Of a stretch of 64,000 nt of DNA, positions 54,948-63,847 are shown piece after piece. A program made the translations under genes and the position numbers. Location: NCBI GenBank assembly GCA_937927675.1, contig CALBSG010000157.1:40000-103999 (forward strand), read 5' to 3'. Numbering within the stretch: position 1 is the stretch's first letter; each line of letters starts with the position of its first letter. This stretch comes from an uncultured Paracoccaceae bacterium (lineage in GTDB: Bacteria; Pseudomonadota; Alphaproteobacteria; Rhodobacterales; Rhodobacteraceae). The notes below the pieces were generated by a model. That model made no database searches, was not told the origin of the DNA, and saw only the letters and a list, made by a program, of their open reading frames with translations.

Positions 54948-57900
54948 TCACAGCAGAAAATCGGTCTTTTGCGCGCTTGTCAGGCCGACAAGGCCGATCT
55001 CCAGATCGGCCCGCGCGTCGCCGGTGACATCCAGCCGGATCACCAGTTGACCGGCGGATTTCACCATCCACGCGCTATAGGCCCGCGCCGTGGAGCTGCC
55101 AAAGCCAAAGGTCTGGTTGCCTGCCACGTTGGCATTGGCGTCGATCAGATGGAGGTCGATCTTGTCGCGCGCAGAGACAAAATCATAAACCAGATCGCGC
55201 CCGGTGCCGACCGCGCTTTCGCTGTGGCTGTTGAAGATGAAGAGATCCGCAGCGCTGTCTTTGCCGCCATAGAGCAGATCGCGTCCGGCGCCGCCGATCA
55301 GTTTATCGGCCCCGGCCCCGCCCAACAGGCTGTCGGCCTTGACCCCGCCATAAAGCGTATTGGCCGCGCTGTTGCCGGTCAGTTTCAGCGCCACCGCGCC
55401 ATAGACCCGCATGTCTTCGACCAGAGTGGTTGCGGCCAATGTATAGCTGGTCGTGGTATAGATCACATCCGTGCCGCCATTGGCGATTTCAATCACCCGA
55501 TCCGTGGCATTGTTCAGAAAATAGTGGTCATTTCCGGCCCCGCCGACCAGCGTATCTGCACAGGCGGCGTTGCTGAAAAAGCTGTTGGCCAGCGTATTTC
55601 CGGTCAAAACACGGGCCGTTGGTCCCAGCGCATAGATCGCCTCGACCTCGCTGCCGGCGGCCAGCGTGTGATGGGCATAGGCGTTGATGCGGTCATTGCC
55701 GCGCCCGACTGCTTCGACCACCCGGTCACCCGCGTGATAGAGGGTGTAAATATCATCGCCCGCCCCACCCGACAGCGTATCGGCGTGGGCCGCGCTGCTG
55801 ACAAAGCTGTTGGCCAGCGTATTGCCGGTCAGCGTGATGCCACCGCTGCCATCGGCCACAACCAATTCTTCAATCGACTGCCCGGCGGCGAGCGCAAAAT
55901 TGCTATGGGCGATGACCCGATCCGTGCCTTGGCCCGTCAGCTCCACAACACTGTCGAGCGGCGAGAAAACATGAAAGACATCGTTGCCCTCCCCCCCATA
56001 GAGGGCGTTGCCCGCAAAGCCGGGCTGGAAGCTGATGGCCACCGTTTGCGTTGGCCCGCTTGCCGCCAAATCCACCTGACTTTCAAAAGCATTGGTCAGC
56101 CCGCCCATGCCATCGGCAGCCCATTGATGCTGTAGACCCGCCGCATTGATCGGGTCGGGCAGGGGCGCCCAAGCCCAATCCCAGATATCCGCTGGGGATC
56201 GGTCGTAATTAAAGATACGGATATCGCCAATTGCGGCATGATCGGCAATCAGGATGCCGCCGGTGCTGTCCAGCCCGCGGGTGTTGGGCACGAACACCCG
56301 CTCAAAGGTTTTCACCCCATCAAGGTAAAGACAAAAGCGGCCATCCGTTTCGTTATAGCTGATCGACAGACGATGCGGGTCGCCGTCGATCAGCGCCGGG
56401 GGCAGGGCGCCCGGCAACCAGCCGTCCTCGATGGCACCGACAAACAGGACCGATATCTGACCTGCCGCATCGCGCTGCAAAGACAGGTTGCCGAAGCGCA
56501 GCATCTCACCCGGATCGCTGTACGCCTGCTGTTGCCAGATGAACTCCAAGGTGAAGCTCTGTGTCTCAAAAAAGCCCGCCCCGCTGGCCGCAAGCGCCGC
56601 CCCGGCGGCAGTCGTACTGACCAGTTGGAACACGGCGGAGGGGACAATGGTCGGCAACCCGGTCTCGCCCCACAAGACATCAGCGCCGCCGCCGCCATAC
56701 AGGCTGTCGGACCCGCTGCCACCGTAGAGACTGTCATTGCCCAATCCGCCAAAGATCAGATCCGCGCCCTGATTGCCCTGCACCAGATTGGCGACGGCAT
56801 TGCCATAGATGCTGTCATCGCCGCGCCCACCCTTTGCCGCCTCGATCACCGCGCCATGGGCGATGCCAAGGTTGTTGGCAAAGCCGCCGATGCTGGATTG
56901 GCTTTCGGCCTCAAGGTGGATCAACTGATCGGCCGAATAGCGCCAAAGATCCAGCGTATCGAAACCGCCCGCGTCCCAGATGGTCAGCATGGGATCAAAG
57001 TTCTGGTCAAAGTCATAGACCCCGCCCAGATTGCTGCCGAACCCATAGGTATCATCACCAAGCCGCGTGGTGCTGTTCTGCCCGTAAATCTGGTGCAGCG
57101 CGAGCATGTCGGCGATACCCAGCGTATCGGGTTCCAGCGCCGCGCCGCCGATCCCAGCGGGCAGGCCGGGGCCTGTAACCTCATTGGCGGCAAAGGTGCT
57201 CATCACGGTGAACTGGCGGCTGTCTTGCCAGAACAAGGCGTCTGCGGCGTAGCTGACCGCAGGGCCAGCAGAACTGTGAAGGCCGGGGGCCGTCAGGCCA
57301 AGACTGTGGCCAACGGCCTGCAAAAGCGCACGAAACGCTGTGCTGCCGGGCAGGGTGAGGTCGGTCTGTGGCGTGGCGGTGTTCAGCCAGACATCCCCCG
57401 CGAGCGCGGCAAAATCACCGTCCCCCGGCAGCCCGCCGATGCTGACCGCAGTGTCGGCGGGATCGTGATAATTGCCATAGAGCAGCACCGCGTCGTCGCC
57501 GTCCGCTTCGACAAAGCTGACATTGGCCAGTTCGGACACCTGCGCCAACACGGCGCGCGTGCTGTCTTCTTGCGCCTCAGAGAAGGGCTGAAATCCGGGC
57601 AGGGCTTGGACGTTGGTTTCGGCAAAGCCATAGCTCAATACGGACCCAGATCCGGGCGCGTTCGACCAATGGCTGTGGCTGTCCAAGATCCCCGCCATCA
57701 TCTGGGCATCAAAGCTGGCTTTGGGCCCAAGGCTGGCCGAAACGGCATAGTTGCCGGTTTCCCCGCTGACGGCCGCCGCCGCCAGATAGACGCGCCCCGT
57801 TCCCGTGGCAGTATAGTGGATGAGCGCGTTGCCGTTCACCAAACCGTTGTCATCTGCGGCTTGTAAGGTCAGCCCGTCAGGCCCGTAAAGCCGCAGGATC

Positions 57901-58100
57901 GGGTCTGTGACCGGCTGCGGGCCGATCCCGACCATGGCAAAGCTGTAGGTTTGCCCCGCGACAAGATCGACGGCAAGGAAATCGCTGTCGCCGGGGACGC
58001 CAATGCTGCCCTGCGCTGATCCGCCCACCGCGACCACAAACCCCGTCGTCGGGGTGGCGGGCGCGTCGACGGAAAGGTCAATCTCCAGACTGACAGGCAT
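54948..58100 (-). CDS. Large RTX protein with degenerate serralysin-type protease domain (pseudo-protease)
   Basis: Secreted-type protein of 1050 aa, no signal peptide. Domains in order: PPC-like beta domain (about 20-125), serralysin (M10-like) domain (about 140-345), M10 C-terminal RTX region (about 350-480) and a LamG-like lectin domain (about 500-645). RTX-rich linkers and repeats (about 690-960) and a C-terminal type I export region follow. The zinc signature HExxHxxGxxH has become QAVGH..G..A: first His to Gln261, catalytic Glu to Ala262, third His to Ala271, only His265 kept. The Met-turn methionine (Met300) remains but the Tyr ligand (MSY) is Thr302. It cannot be an ordinary zinc protease. 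Probably a calcium-folded surface or matrix protein. TetR gene lies upstream on the same strand. Confidence 0.9.
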   Translation of the reverse strand: MPVSLEIDLSVDAPATPTTGFVVAVGGSAQGSIGVPGDSDFLAVDLVAGQTYSFAMVGIGPQPVTDPILRLYGPDGLTLQAADDNGLVNGNALIHYTATGTGRVYLAAAAVSGETGNYAVSASLGPKASFDAQMMAGILDSHSHWSNAPGSGSVLSYGFAETNVQALPGFQPFSEAQEDSTRAVLAQVSELANVSFVEADGDDAVLLYGNYHDPADTAVSIGGLPGDGDFAALAGDVWLNTATPQTDLTLPGSTAFRALLQAVGHSLGLTAPGLHSSAGPAVSYAADALFWQDSRQFTVMSTFAANEVTGPGLPAGIGGAALEPDTLGIADMLALHQIYGQNSTTRLGDDTYGFGSNLGGVYDFDQNFDPMLTIWDAGGFDTLDLWRYSADQLIHLEAESQSSIGGFANNLGIAHGAVIEAAKGGRGDDSIYGNAVANLVQGNQGADLIFGGLGNDSLYGGSGSDSLYGGGGADVLWGETGLPTIVPSAVFQLVSTTAAGAALAASGAGFFETQSFTLEFIWQQQAYSDPGEMLRFGNLSLQRDAAGQISVLFVGAIEDGWLPGALPPALIDGDPHRLSISYNETDGRFCLYLDGVKTFERVFVPNTRGLDSTGGILIADHAAIGDIRIFNYDRSPADIWDWAWAPLPDPINAAGLQHQWAADGMGGLTNAFESQVDLAASGPTQTVAISFQPGFAGNALYGGEGNDVFHVFSPLDSVVELTGQGTDRVIAHSNFALAAGQSIEELVVADGSGGITLTGNTLANSFVSSAAHADTLSGGAGDDIYTLYHAGDRVVEAVGRGNDRINAYAHHTLAAGSEVEAIYALGPTARVLTGNTLANSFFSNAACADTLVGGAGNDHYFLNNATDRVIEIANGGTDVIYTTTSYTLAATTLVEDMRVYGAVALKLTGNSAANTLYGGVKADSLLGGAGADKLIGGAGRDLLYGGKDSAADLFIFNSHSESAVGTGRDLVYDFVSARDKIDLHLIDANANVAGNQTFGFGSSTARAYSAWMVKSAGQLVIRLDVTGDARADLEIGLVGLTSAQKTDFLL

Positions 58101-58235
58101 CGTCTAATTTTGCCCTTCGTAAATCCGGCGTGGTATCGCCGCAAAAAACTGCTTTGCAATCCGCAGGCCAAAATGGGCCGCACGCAACCCTACGACGAAA
58201 TTAGGGCAAATCCAAGACTGCCTTGGGTTGTTATT

Positions 58236-58880
58236 TCAGGTGCCGCCCAAACGCAGACGGGCAAACAAAACACAGGCTTGCAGCCCGTTTTGCACCGCCT
58301 TGGCGTCGCGCCGCCGCATCCAATCGAGCCAGAGCCCATCCAGCGTGGCCATGATGAGATCGCTGACCATGGGGATGCGATCGGTTTTCCAAGGGTCTGA
58401 CACCTGATGCAGCAAAGTTTCGACCTGAGAGCGATAGCGGTCGTAAAGCCTGCGCTCCACCTCGGCGATGGCGGGGTGGCTGATGGCGGCAGACCACAGA
58501 TCAATGCGGGCGCGCAGATGGCCGGGCATCAACACATCTTCGGTGAAACCCGCCTTGAGAAAGGCCTCCAGCCGTTCGGCAGGGGTGGCGCCGGGCATGG
58601 CGATGCGGGCCTCTCCGGCGCCTTGCAACCGCTCGGCCGCCAGTGCGCAGGCCGCAGCCAACACCTCGTCCATGCCTGAAAAATGATAGCTGATATGCCC
58701 GAGCGATATTCCGGCCTCGGCCGCGACCTTGCGGGCGGTCACCTCGGCATAGCCCACGCGCTCCAGACAGCGCAGCGCCGCTTCGGCAATCTCGCGGCGG
58801 CGGTCATCGCCCTTGCTGCGGGCAGACGGTGCGCGGCCCAAGGGGTCGCGGGCCGGGGGTTCGGCGGTCAAATCAGACAT
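58236..58880 (-). CDS. TetR family transcriptional regulator (BetI-like)
   Basis: TetR-family repressor of 214 aa. The N-terminal HTH spans about 28-75 (REIAEAALRCLERVGYAEVTARKVAAEAGISLGHISYHFSG), with a polar 27-residue extension. The C-terminal ligand domain resembles BetI. Divergent from tgt by 90 bp and 135 bp upstream of the RTX gene, so either could be its target. Ligand unknown. Confidence 0.88.
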   Translation of the reverse strand: MSDLTAEPPARDPLGRAPSARSKGDDRRREIAEAALRCLERVGYAEVTARKVAAEAGISLGHISYHFSGMDEVLAAACALAAERLQGAGEARIAMPGATPAERLEAFLKAGFTEDVLMPGHLRARIDLWSAAISHPAIAEVERRLYDRYRSQVETLLHQVSDPWKTDRIPMVSDLIMATLDGLWLDWMRRRDAKAVQNGLQACVLFARLRLGGT

Positions 58881-58970
58881 ATCAATCCTGCCCTTTTGGG
58901 GAATAATCGCTTCCCTCTTGGCTTTTTGCCCCCATTCGACCAGAAGGGCAACCTGAACCGGAGGGGCGAA

Positions 58971-60101
58971 ATGGCAACGGGCTTTGGCTTTACCCTGAAT
59001 GCAACAGATGGCGCGGCGCGCACGGGTGTGATTTCCACCCCGCGCGGCGACATTCGCACGCCTGCCTTCATGCCGGTCGGCACCGCAGGCACCGTAAAGG
59101 CGATGATGCCGGAATCAGTCCGCGCGACCGGCGCCGATATTTTGCTTGGCAACACCTATCACCTGATGCTGCGCCCCACGGCTGAACGGATCGCCCATCT
59201 CGGCGGCCTGCACAAATTCATGAACTGGGAGCGCCCGATCCTGACGGATTCCGGTGGCTTTCAGGTGATGTCGCTGGCCTCCTTGCGCAAGATGACCGAG
59301 GAAGGCGTTCGGTTTTCCAGCCATATCGATGGCTCAAAGCATATGCTCACACCCGAGCGCAGCATGGAAATCCAGAAGCTGCTCGGCTCTGACATCGTGA
59401 TGTGTTTTGACGAATGCCCGGCCTTGCCCGCGACGGATGAGGCGGTGGCCAAGTCGATGCGTATGTCGATGCGGTGGGCGCAGCGCTCGCGCGATGCCTT
59501 TGGCGACCGGCCGGGCCATGCGCTGTTTGGCATCATGCAAGGCGGCGTGAACCGCGATCTGCGCGAGGAATCCGCCAAGGCGCTGACCGAGATCGGCTTT
59601 GACGGTTATGCCGTCGGCGGCCTTGCGGTGGGCGAGGGGCAAGAGGCGATGTTTTCGGTGCTGGACTATGCGCCGGGCTTCCTGCCTGAAGACAAGCCGC
59701 GCTATTTGATGGGCGTTGGCAAACCCGATGACATCGTCGGCGCGGTGGAACGTGGCATCGACATGATGGATTGCGTGCTGCCCTCCCGTTCGGGGCGCAC
59801 GGGGCAGGCATGGACCCGCATGGGCGCGATCAACCTGAAAAACGCCCGCCACAAGGATGACCCACGCCCGTTGGACGCGGCCTGCACCTGCCCGGCCTGC
59901 CAAAATTACAGCCGCGCCTATCTGCACCATGTGGTGAAGGCGGATGAAATCATCGGCTCCATGCTGCTGACATGGCACAACCTGCACTACTTCCAAGAGT
60001 TGATGCAGGGCCTGCGCGATGCGATCGCAGCAGGGGCGCTGGCGGCTTTTGTCGCAGGCTTCCATGCCCGCCGCGCCGAGGGCGATATCGAGCCGCTTTA
60101 A
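58971..60101 (+). CDS. tgt: Queuine/preQ1 tRNA-ribosyltransferase
   Basis: Tgt, 376 aa, exchanges guanine 34 of GUN-anticodon tRNAs for preQ1. Catalytic Asp in TDSGGFQVMSL (about 90), second Asp region in GIDMMDCVLPSRSGR and the zinc site CTCPACQNYSRAYLHH are intact. ATG 58971 follows GGAGGGGCGAA; the frame is open to 58683. queA, the next step, is at 11605. Confidence 0.96.
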   Translation: MATGFGFTLNATDGAARTGVISTPRGDIRTPAFMPVGTAGTVKAMMPESVRATGADILLGNTYHLMLRPTAERIAHLGGLHKFMNWERPILTDSGGFQVMSLASLRKMTEEGVRFSSHIDGSKHMLTPERSMEIQKLLGSDIVMCFDECPALPATDEAVAKSMRMSMRWAQRSRDAFGDRPGHALFGIMQGGVNRDLREESAKALTEIGFDGYAVGGLAVGEGQEAMFSVLDYAPGFLPEDKPRYLMGVGKPDDIVGAVERGIDMMDCVLPSRSGRTGQAWTRMGAINLKNARHKDDPRPLDAACTCPACQNYSRAYLHHVVKADEIIGSMLLTWHNLHYFQELMQGLRDAIAAGALAAFVAGFHARRAEGDIEPL

Positions 60102-60195
60102 GGCCCGCAGCCATCGTATGATCTGCAACAAATCCGCATGATATCGCCGCTTGTTCCCGCCAAGGGATCAGCGCAAAATGTGATCGAGCGGCGTG

Positions 60196-60224
60196 GTTGA
60201 CTCGGGGCGATGACACCCCCAAGT
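60196..60224 (+). promoter_or_regulatory. Candidate RpoH (heat-shock) promoter of lon
   Basis: GTTGAC (60196-60201) and CCCCAAGT (60217-60224), 15-bp spacer, about 75 bp before the lon start. The -10 half fits the sigma-32 consensus CCCCATNT with one mismatch and the -35 has TTGA. lon is a classic heat-shock gene. Confidence 0.5.
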
Positions 60225-60299
60225 AACTAGGCCGAGGGGAAGGCCAGAACGCTGCCGATAGCCGGGGCGGGGCCTTCTTGCCGACAAGGAAACGCGAAG

Positions 60300-62738
60300 A
60301 TGACTGACATCCATAACCCGACCGCCCAGGCCCCGTCCTCTGGCGCCACGACCCATCCGGTCCTGCCGCTGCGCGACATCGTGGTGTTCCCGCATATGAT
60401 CGTGCCGTTGTTCGTCGGGCGCGAAAAGTCGGTGCGCGCACTGGAAGAGGTGATGGCAGAAGACCGCCAGATCCTGCTGTCGTCCCAGATCGACCCGTCG
60501 ATTGATGATCCCACCACCGAGGGCATCTATCGCACCGGGGTTCTGGCCAATGTGCTGCAACTGTTGAAGTTGCCCGATGGCACCGTGAAAGTGCTGGTCG
60601 AAGGCAAGACACGCGTCAAGATCATCGAATTCATCGACAATCCGTCGTTCTTTGAGGCCAGCGCCACGCGGCTGAACGAGGTTGAAGGCGATAAACAAGC
60701 GGTGGATGCGCTGGTGCGCGCCGTGGCGGATGAATTTGAACGCTACGCCAAGATCCGCAAGAACATCCCCGAAGAGGCCTTGGGCGCGGTTTCGGAAACC
60801 CGCGAACCCGCACGGCTGGCCGATCTGGTCGCCGGTCATCTCGGCATTGATGTGGCCCAAAAGCAGGCCATTTTGGAAACGCTGGATGTGGCCGAACGGC
60901 TGGAGAAGGTCTACGGCCATATGCAGGGCGAAATGTCGGTGCTGCAGGTCGAGAAGAAGATCAAATCCCGGGTGAAAACCCAGATGGAGAAGACCCAGCG
61001 CGAATATTATCTGAATGAGCAGATGAAGGCCATTCAGAAGGAGCTTGGTGACGGCGAAGAAGGCCAGAACGAGCTGAAAGAGCTGGAAGACCGCATCAAG
61101 GCGACCAAATTCTCGAAAGAGGCCCGTGAAAAGGCCGAAGGCGAGTTGAAAAAGCTGAAGTCGATGAGCCCGATGAGCGCGGAAGCGACCGTCGTGCGCA
61201 ACTATCTCGACTGGCTTTTGGGCGTGCCATGGGGCGAACAGTCGCGCGTCAAGAAAGACCTGAACGCCGCACAAAAGGTGCTGGATGCCGATCACTATGG
61301 CCTTGAAAAGGTCAAGGAACGCATCGTTGAATATCTTGCCGTACAGGCGCGTTCGGCAAAGCTGAAAGGCCCGATCCTCTGCCTCGTCGGCCCGCCCGGC
61401 GTGGGGAAAACCTCGCTTGGTCGGTCGGTCGCCAAGGCGACGGGGCGTGAATTCATCCGCATCAGCCTTGGTGGCGTGCGGGACGAAAGCGAAATCCGCG
61501 GCCACCGCCGGACCTATATCGGCTCGATGCCGGGCAAGATCATTCAGGCGCTAAAAAAGGCGAAAACCACCAACCCGCTGATCCTGTTGGATGAAATCGA
61601 CAAGATGGGGCAGGACTTCCGGGGTGACCCGGCCAGCGCCATGCTGGAGGTGCTGGACCCGGAACAGAACTCCACCTTCGTCGATCATTACATGGAGGTC
61701 GAATATGATCTCTCGAATGTAATGTTCCTGACCACGGCCAACAGCTACAACATGCCGGGTCCGCTTTTGGACCGGATGGAGATCATCTCGGTCGCCGGCT
61801 ATACCGAGGATGAAAAGCGCGAGATCGCGCGTCAGCATCTGTTGCCGAAACAGGTCGAGGCAAACGGCCTGCGCAAGGGCGAGTTTGAAGTGTCTGACGC
61901 AGCCCTGACCCATGTGATCCGCTATTACACCCGCGAAGCGGGCGTGCGGAACCTTGAGCGGGAAATCGCGAAGCTCGCACGCAAGGCCGTGACGGATATT
62001 CTGAAGAAGAAAGCCAAATCGGTTGTCGTCGATGAGGCCAAGGTCGAAGACTATCTGGGCGTTCAGCGCCATCGCTATGGTCTGGCCGAAAAGGAAGATC
62101 AGGTTGGCGTGGTCACCGGTCTGGCTTGGACCTCCGTTGGCGGCGATCTGTTGCAGATCGAAGCGTTGCGCCTGCCGGGCAAGGGCCGGATGAAAACCAC
62201 CGGCAAGCTGGGCGACGTGATGAAGGAATCGATCGAGGCGGCGTCAAGCTATGTCCGCTCGATTTCGCCCAAAATTGGGGTCAAGCCGCCAAAGTTCGAG
62301 ACGATGGACATTCACGTTCACGTCCCCGACGGCGCGACGCCCAAGGATGGCCCTTCGGCAGGTCTGGCCATGGTGACGGCGATTGTGTCGGTGCTGACCG
62401 GGATTCCCGTTCGCAAAGACATCGCCATGACCGGCGAAGTGACGCTGCGCGGCAATGCCAGCGCCATTGGCGGGCTGAAGGAAAAGCTGTTGGCGGCGCT
62501 GCGCGGCGGCATCACCACAGTCTTCATTCCGGAAGAAAACGCCAAAGATCTGGCGGATATTCCGGACAATGTGAAGGAAGGCCTGAAGATCATTCCGGTC
62601 ACCCATGTCCGCGAGGTGTTGGCGCAAGCCTTGGTGCGGCAACCCGAGCCGGTCGAATGGGATGAGGCCGCCGAGGAAGCCGCCGCAGCGGCCCGCGCGG
62701 CCGCCGCAGATCTTGGTGCGGGTCAGACCACGCATTGA
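60300..62738 (+). CDS. lon: ATP-dependent protease La (Lon)
   Basis: LonA serine protease of 812 aa. N-terminal substrate domain (about 20-210), coiled coil, AAA+ module with Walker A GPPGVGKTS (near 362) and Walker B LILLDEIDK. The protease domain has Ser in PKDGPSAGLAM and Lys in GGLKEKLLAA. Cytosolic, degrades misfolded and regulatory proteins. Ends in an alanine-rich tail. Upstream RpoH-like promoter. The HU-like gene follows after a terminator. Confidence 0.97.
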   Translation: MTDIHNPTAQAPSSGATTHPVLPLRDIVVFPHMIVPLFVGREKSVRALEEVMAEDRQILLSSQIDPSIDDPTTEGIYRTGVLANVLQLLKLPDGTVKVLVEGKTRVKIIEFIDNPSFFEASATRLNEVEGDKQAVDALVRAVADEFERYAKIRKNIPEEALGAVSETREPARLADLVAGHLGIDVAQKQAILETLDVAERLEKVYGHMQGEMSVLQVEKKIKSRVKTQMEKTQREYYLNEQMKAIQKELGDGEEGQNELKELEDRIKATKFSKEAREKAEGELKKLKSMSPMSAEATVVRNYLDWLLGVPWGEQSRVKKDLNAAQKVLDADHYGLEKVKERIVEYLAVQARSAKLKGPILCLVGPPGVGKTSLGRSVAKATGREFIRISLGGVRDESEIRGHRRTYIGSMPGKIIQALKKAKTTNPLILLDEIDKMGQDFRGDPASAMLEVLDPEQNSTFVDHYMEVEYDLSNVMFLTTANSYNMPGPLLDRMEIISVAGYTEDEKREIARQHLLPKQVEANGLRKGEFEVSDAALTHVIRYYTREAGVRNLEREIAKLARKAVTDILKKKAKSVVVDEAKVEDYLGVQRHRYGLAEKEDQVGVVTGLAWTSVGGDLLQIEALRLPGKGRMKTTGKLGDVMKESIEAASSYVRSISPKIGVKPPKFETMDIHVHVPDGATPKDGPSAGLAMVTAIVSVLTGIPVRKDIAMTGEVTLRGNASAIGGLKEKLLAALRGGITTVFIPEENAKDLADIPDNVKEGLKIIPVTHVREVLAQALVRQPEPVEWDEAAEEAAAAARAAAADLGAGQTTH

Positions 62739-62765
62739 TTTGATGTAAAGAGCGGGGCAGGGCAG

Positions 62766-62791
62766 GGCGCGGAACCGTTGGTTTCCGCGCC
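62766..62791 (+). terminator. Terminator after lon
   Basis: Nine-bp stem GGCGCGGAA/TTCCGCGCC with 8-nt loop, followed by ATTCTTGTTTC. Separates lon from the HU-like gene. Confidence 0.7.
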
Positions 62792-62882
62792 ATTCTTGTT
62801 TCTGCGCCGTAGACAATTGCCGGGATTAGCTGTCATATCTTTGGATATCGAGACAAAATGCATTTTTGCCAAAGGACAGCCC

Positions 62883-63356
62883 ATGGCCACCGCCCCTGCC
62901 AAGAAACCCAGCCCCGCCAAGGCGCCGGCAACCAAAACCTCTGCGGCCAAACCTGCTGCGGCTAAGACAGTTCCGGCCAATGCCCCGGATATCCCCGCCG
63001 TCAGATCGGCAGAAAAAGCTCTGAAAGCGGAACGCGCGCCCAAACCGGCGGCCTCGACGCCCAGCAGGGGCGGCACGTTGAAAGCCCGCGATCTGATCGC
63101 GCGGGTGGCCGAGGCGACTGGCACCAAGGCCAAGGATATCAAATCCACCGTCGAGGCGACCCTGGCCGAGTTGGGTAAATCCTTGGACGCAGGCGAAATG
63201 CTGGTGCTGCCCCCCTTGGGCAAGCTGCGCATCACCCCGGCCAAGGCCGAAGGCGGCAGCGGCCCGATGAAGCTGAAACTCAATCGCGGGGCTGCGGCGG
63301 GGGCCAAGAAAAAAGTGGAAAAAGAGCCTCTTGCGGCGGGCGGGGAAGCCAGCTAA
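62883..63356 (+). CDS. HU-like DNA-binding protein with long basic N-terminal tail
   Basis: Protein of 157 aa. Residues 1-60 are Ala/Lys/Pro-rich (PAKAPATK-type repeats), recalling histone H1 tails. The rest is an HU/IHF-like domain (about 66-135), with LKARDLIARVAEATGTKAKDIKSTVEATL and a short beta-arm region (LPPLGKLRITPAK) that lacks the full-length DNA-wrapping arm. Further Lys-rich residues end the protein. It probably compacts DNA or binds RNA; the short arm suggests a different binding mode from HU. ATG 62883 with AAAGGAC ribosome site. Confidence 0.85.
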   Translation: MATAPAKKPSPAKAPATKTSAAKPAAAKTVPANAPDIPAVRSAEKALKAERAPKPAASTPSRGGTLKARDLIARVAEATGTKAKDIKSTVEATLAELGKSLDAGEMLVLPPLGKLRITPAKAEGGSGPMKLKLNRGAAAGAKKKVEKEPLAAGGEAS

Positions 63357-63369
63357 AAGCCGCCCCATC

Positions 63370-63444
63370 GGGCGATTAGCTCAGCGGTAGAGCGCTTCGT
63401 TCACATCGAAGATGTCAGCGGTTCAAATCCGTTATCGCCCACCA
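63370..63444 (+). tRNA. tRNA-Val (anticodon CAC)
   Basis: 75 nt, CCA encoded. Acceptor GGGCGAT/ATCGCCC, anticodon stem CTTCG/CGAAG with loop TTCACAT. Reads GTG. Terminator follows. Confidence 0.95.
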
Positions 63445-63452
63445 TCCTAGCG

Positions 63453-63480
63453 AAAGCGCGTCCCAAGGGGCGCGCTTTTT
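63453..63480 (+). terminator. Terminator after tRNA-Val(CAC)
   Basis: Stem AAAGCGCG/CGCGCTTT, extended inward, followed by TTTTT. Ends the first tRNA-Val transcript. Confidence 0.8.
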
Positions 63481-63569
63481 GCGTTTGGGGCAGCGGCGAC
63501 TTATCAACTGGTTGTCATGCATAGATATGCACTTGCCGCAGGTTTTCTGCTCTGCTAGGGAACCGGCGG

Positions 63570-63645
63570 GGGCGGTTAGCTCAGTTGGTAGAGCGTCTCG
63601 TTTACACCGAGAATGTCGGGGGTTCGAGTCCCTCACCGCCCACCA
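63570..63645 (+). tRNA. tRNA-Val (anticodon TAC)
   Basis: 76 nt, CCA encoded. Acceptor GGGCGGT/ACCGCCC, anticodon stem TCTCG/CGAGA with loop TTTACAC. Reads GTA and other GTN codons by wobble. Confidence 0.95.
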
Positions 63646-63753
63646 TCCCCCATTCAAATTTTCCTCTTGAAGCAACGCGTTGCAACACGCGGCGGTGCGT
63701 CTTTGCAAAATGCGAAACAGTTTGTTTTCTGCATTTCTCTCGTAAAAAAATTG

Positions 63754-63809
63754 TGTCATAAGATAGGATATTTAGTGTCATAAGTTGCATCCGTACCGAT
63801 TTGTCATAA
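63754..63809 (+). promoter_or_regulatory. Three direct TGTCATAA repeats upstream of an RTX gene
   Basis: TGTCATAAG at 63754-63762 and 63776-63784, and TGTCATAA at 63802-63809, spaced 22 and 26 bp. Lies 39 to 94 bp before the start of the last gene, in AT-rich DNA between tRNA-Val and the gene. A perfect 12-bp palindrome GCAACGCGTTGC lies upstream at 63672-63683. Likely a binding site for an activator or repressor; identity unknown. Confidence 0.45.
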
Positions 63810-63847
63810 ATTATCGGGCGAAAAGCCCAAACATTGGGGGGTTTTAA

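Noticed and set aside
62883..63070. Tandem DNA repeats in the HU tail
   Set aside because: They encode the Ala/Lys/Pro tail and are imperfect, so not a CRISPR or satellite array.
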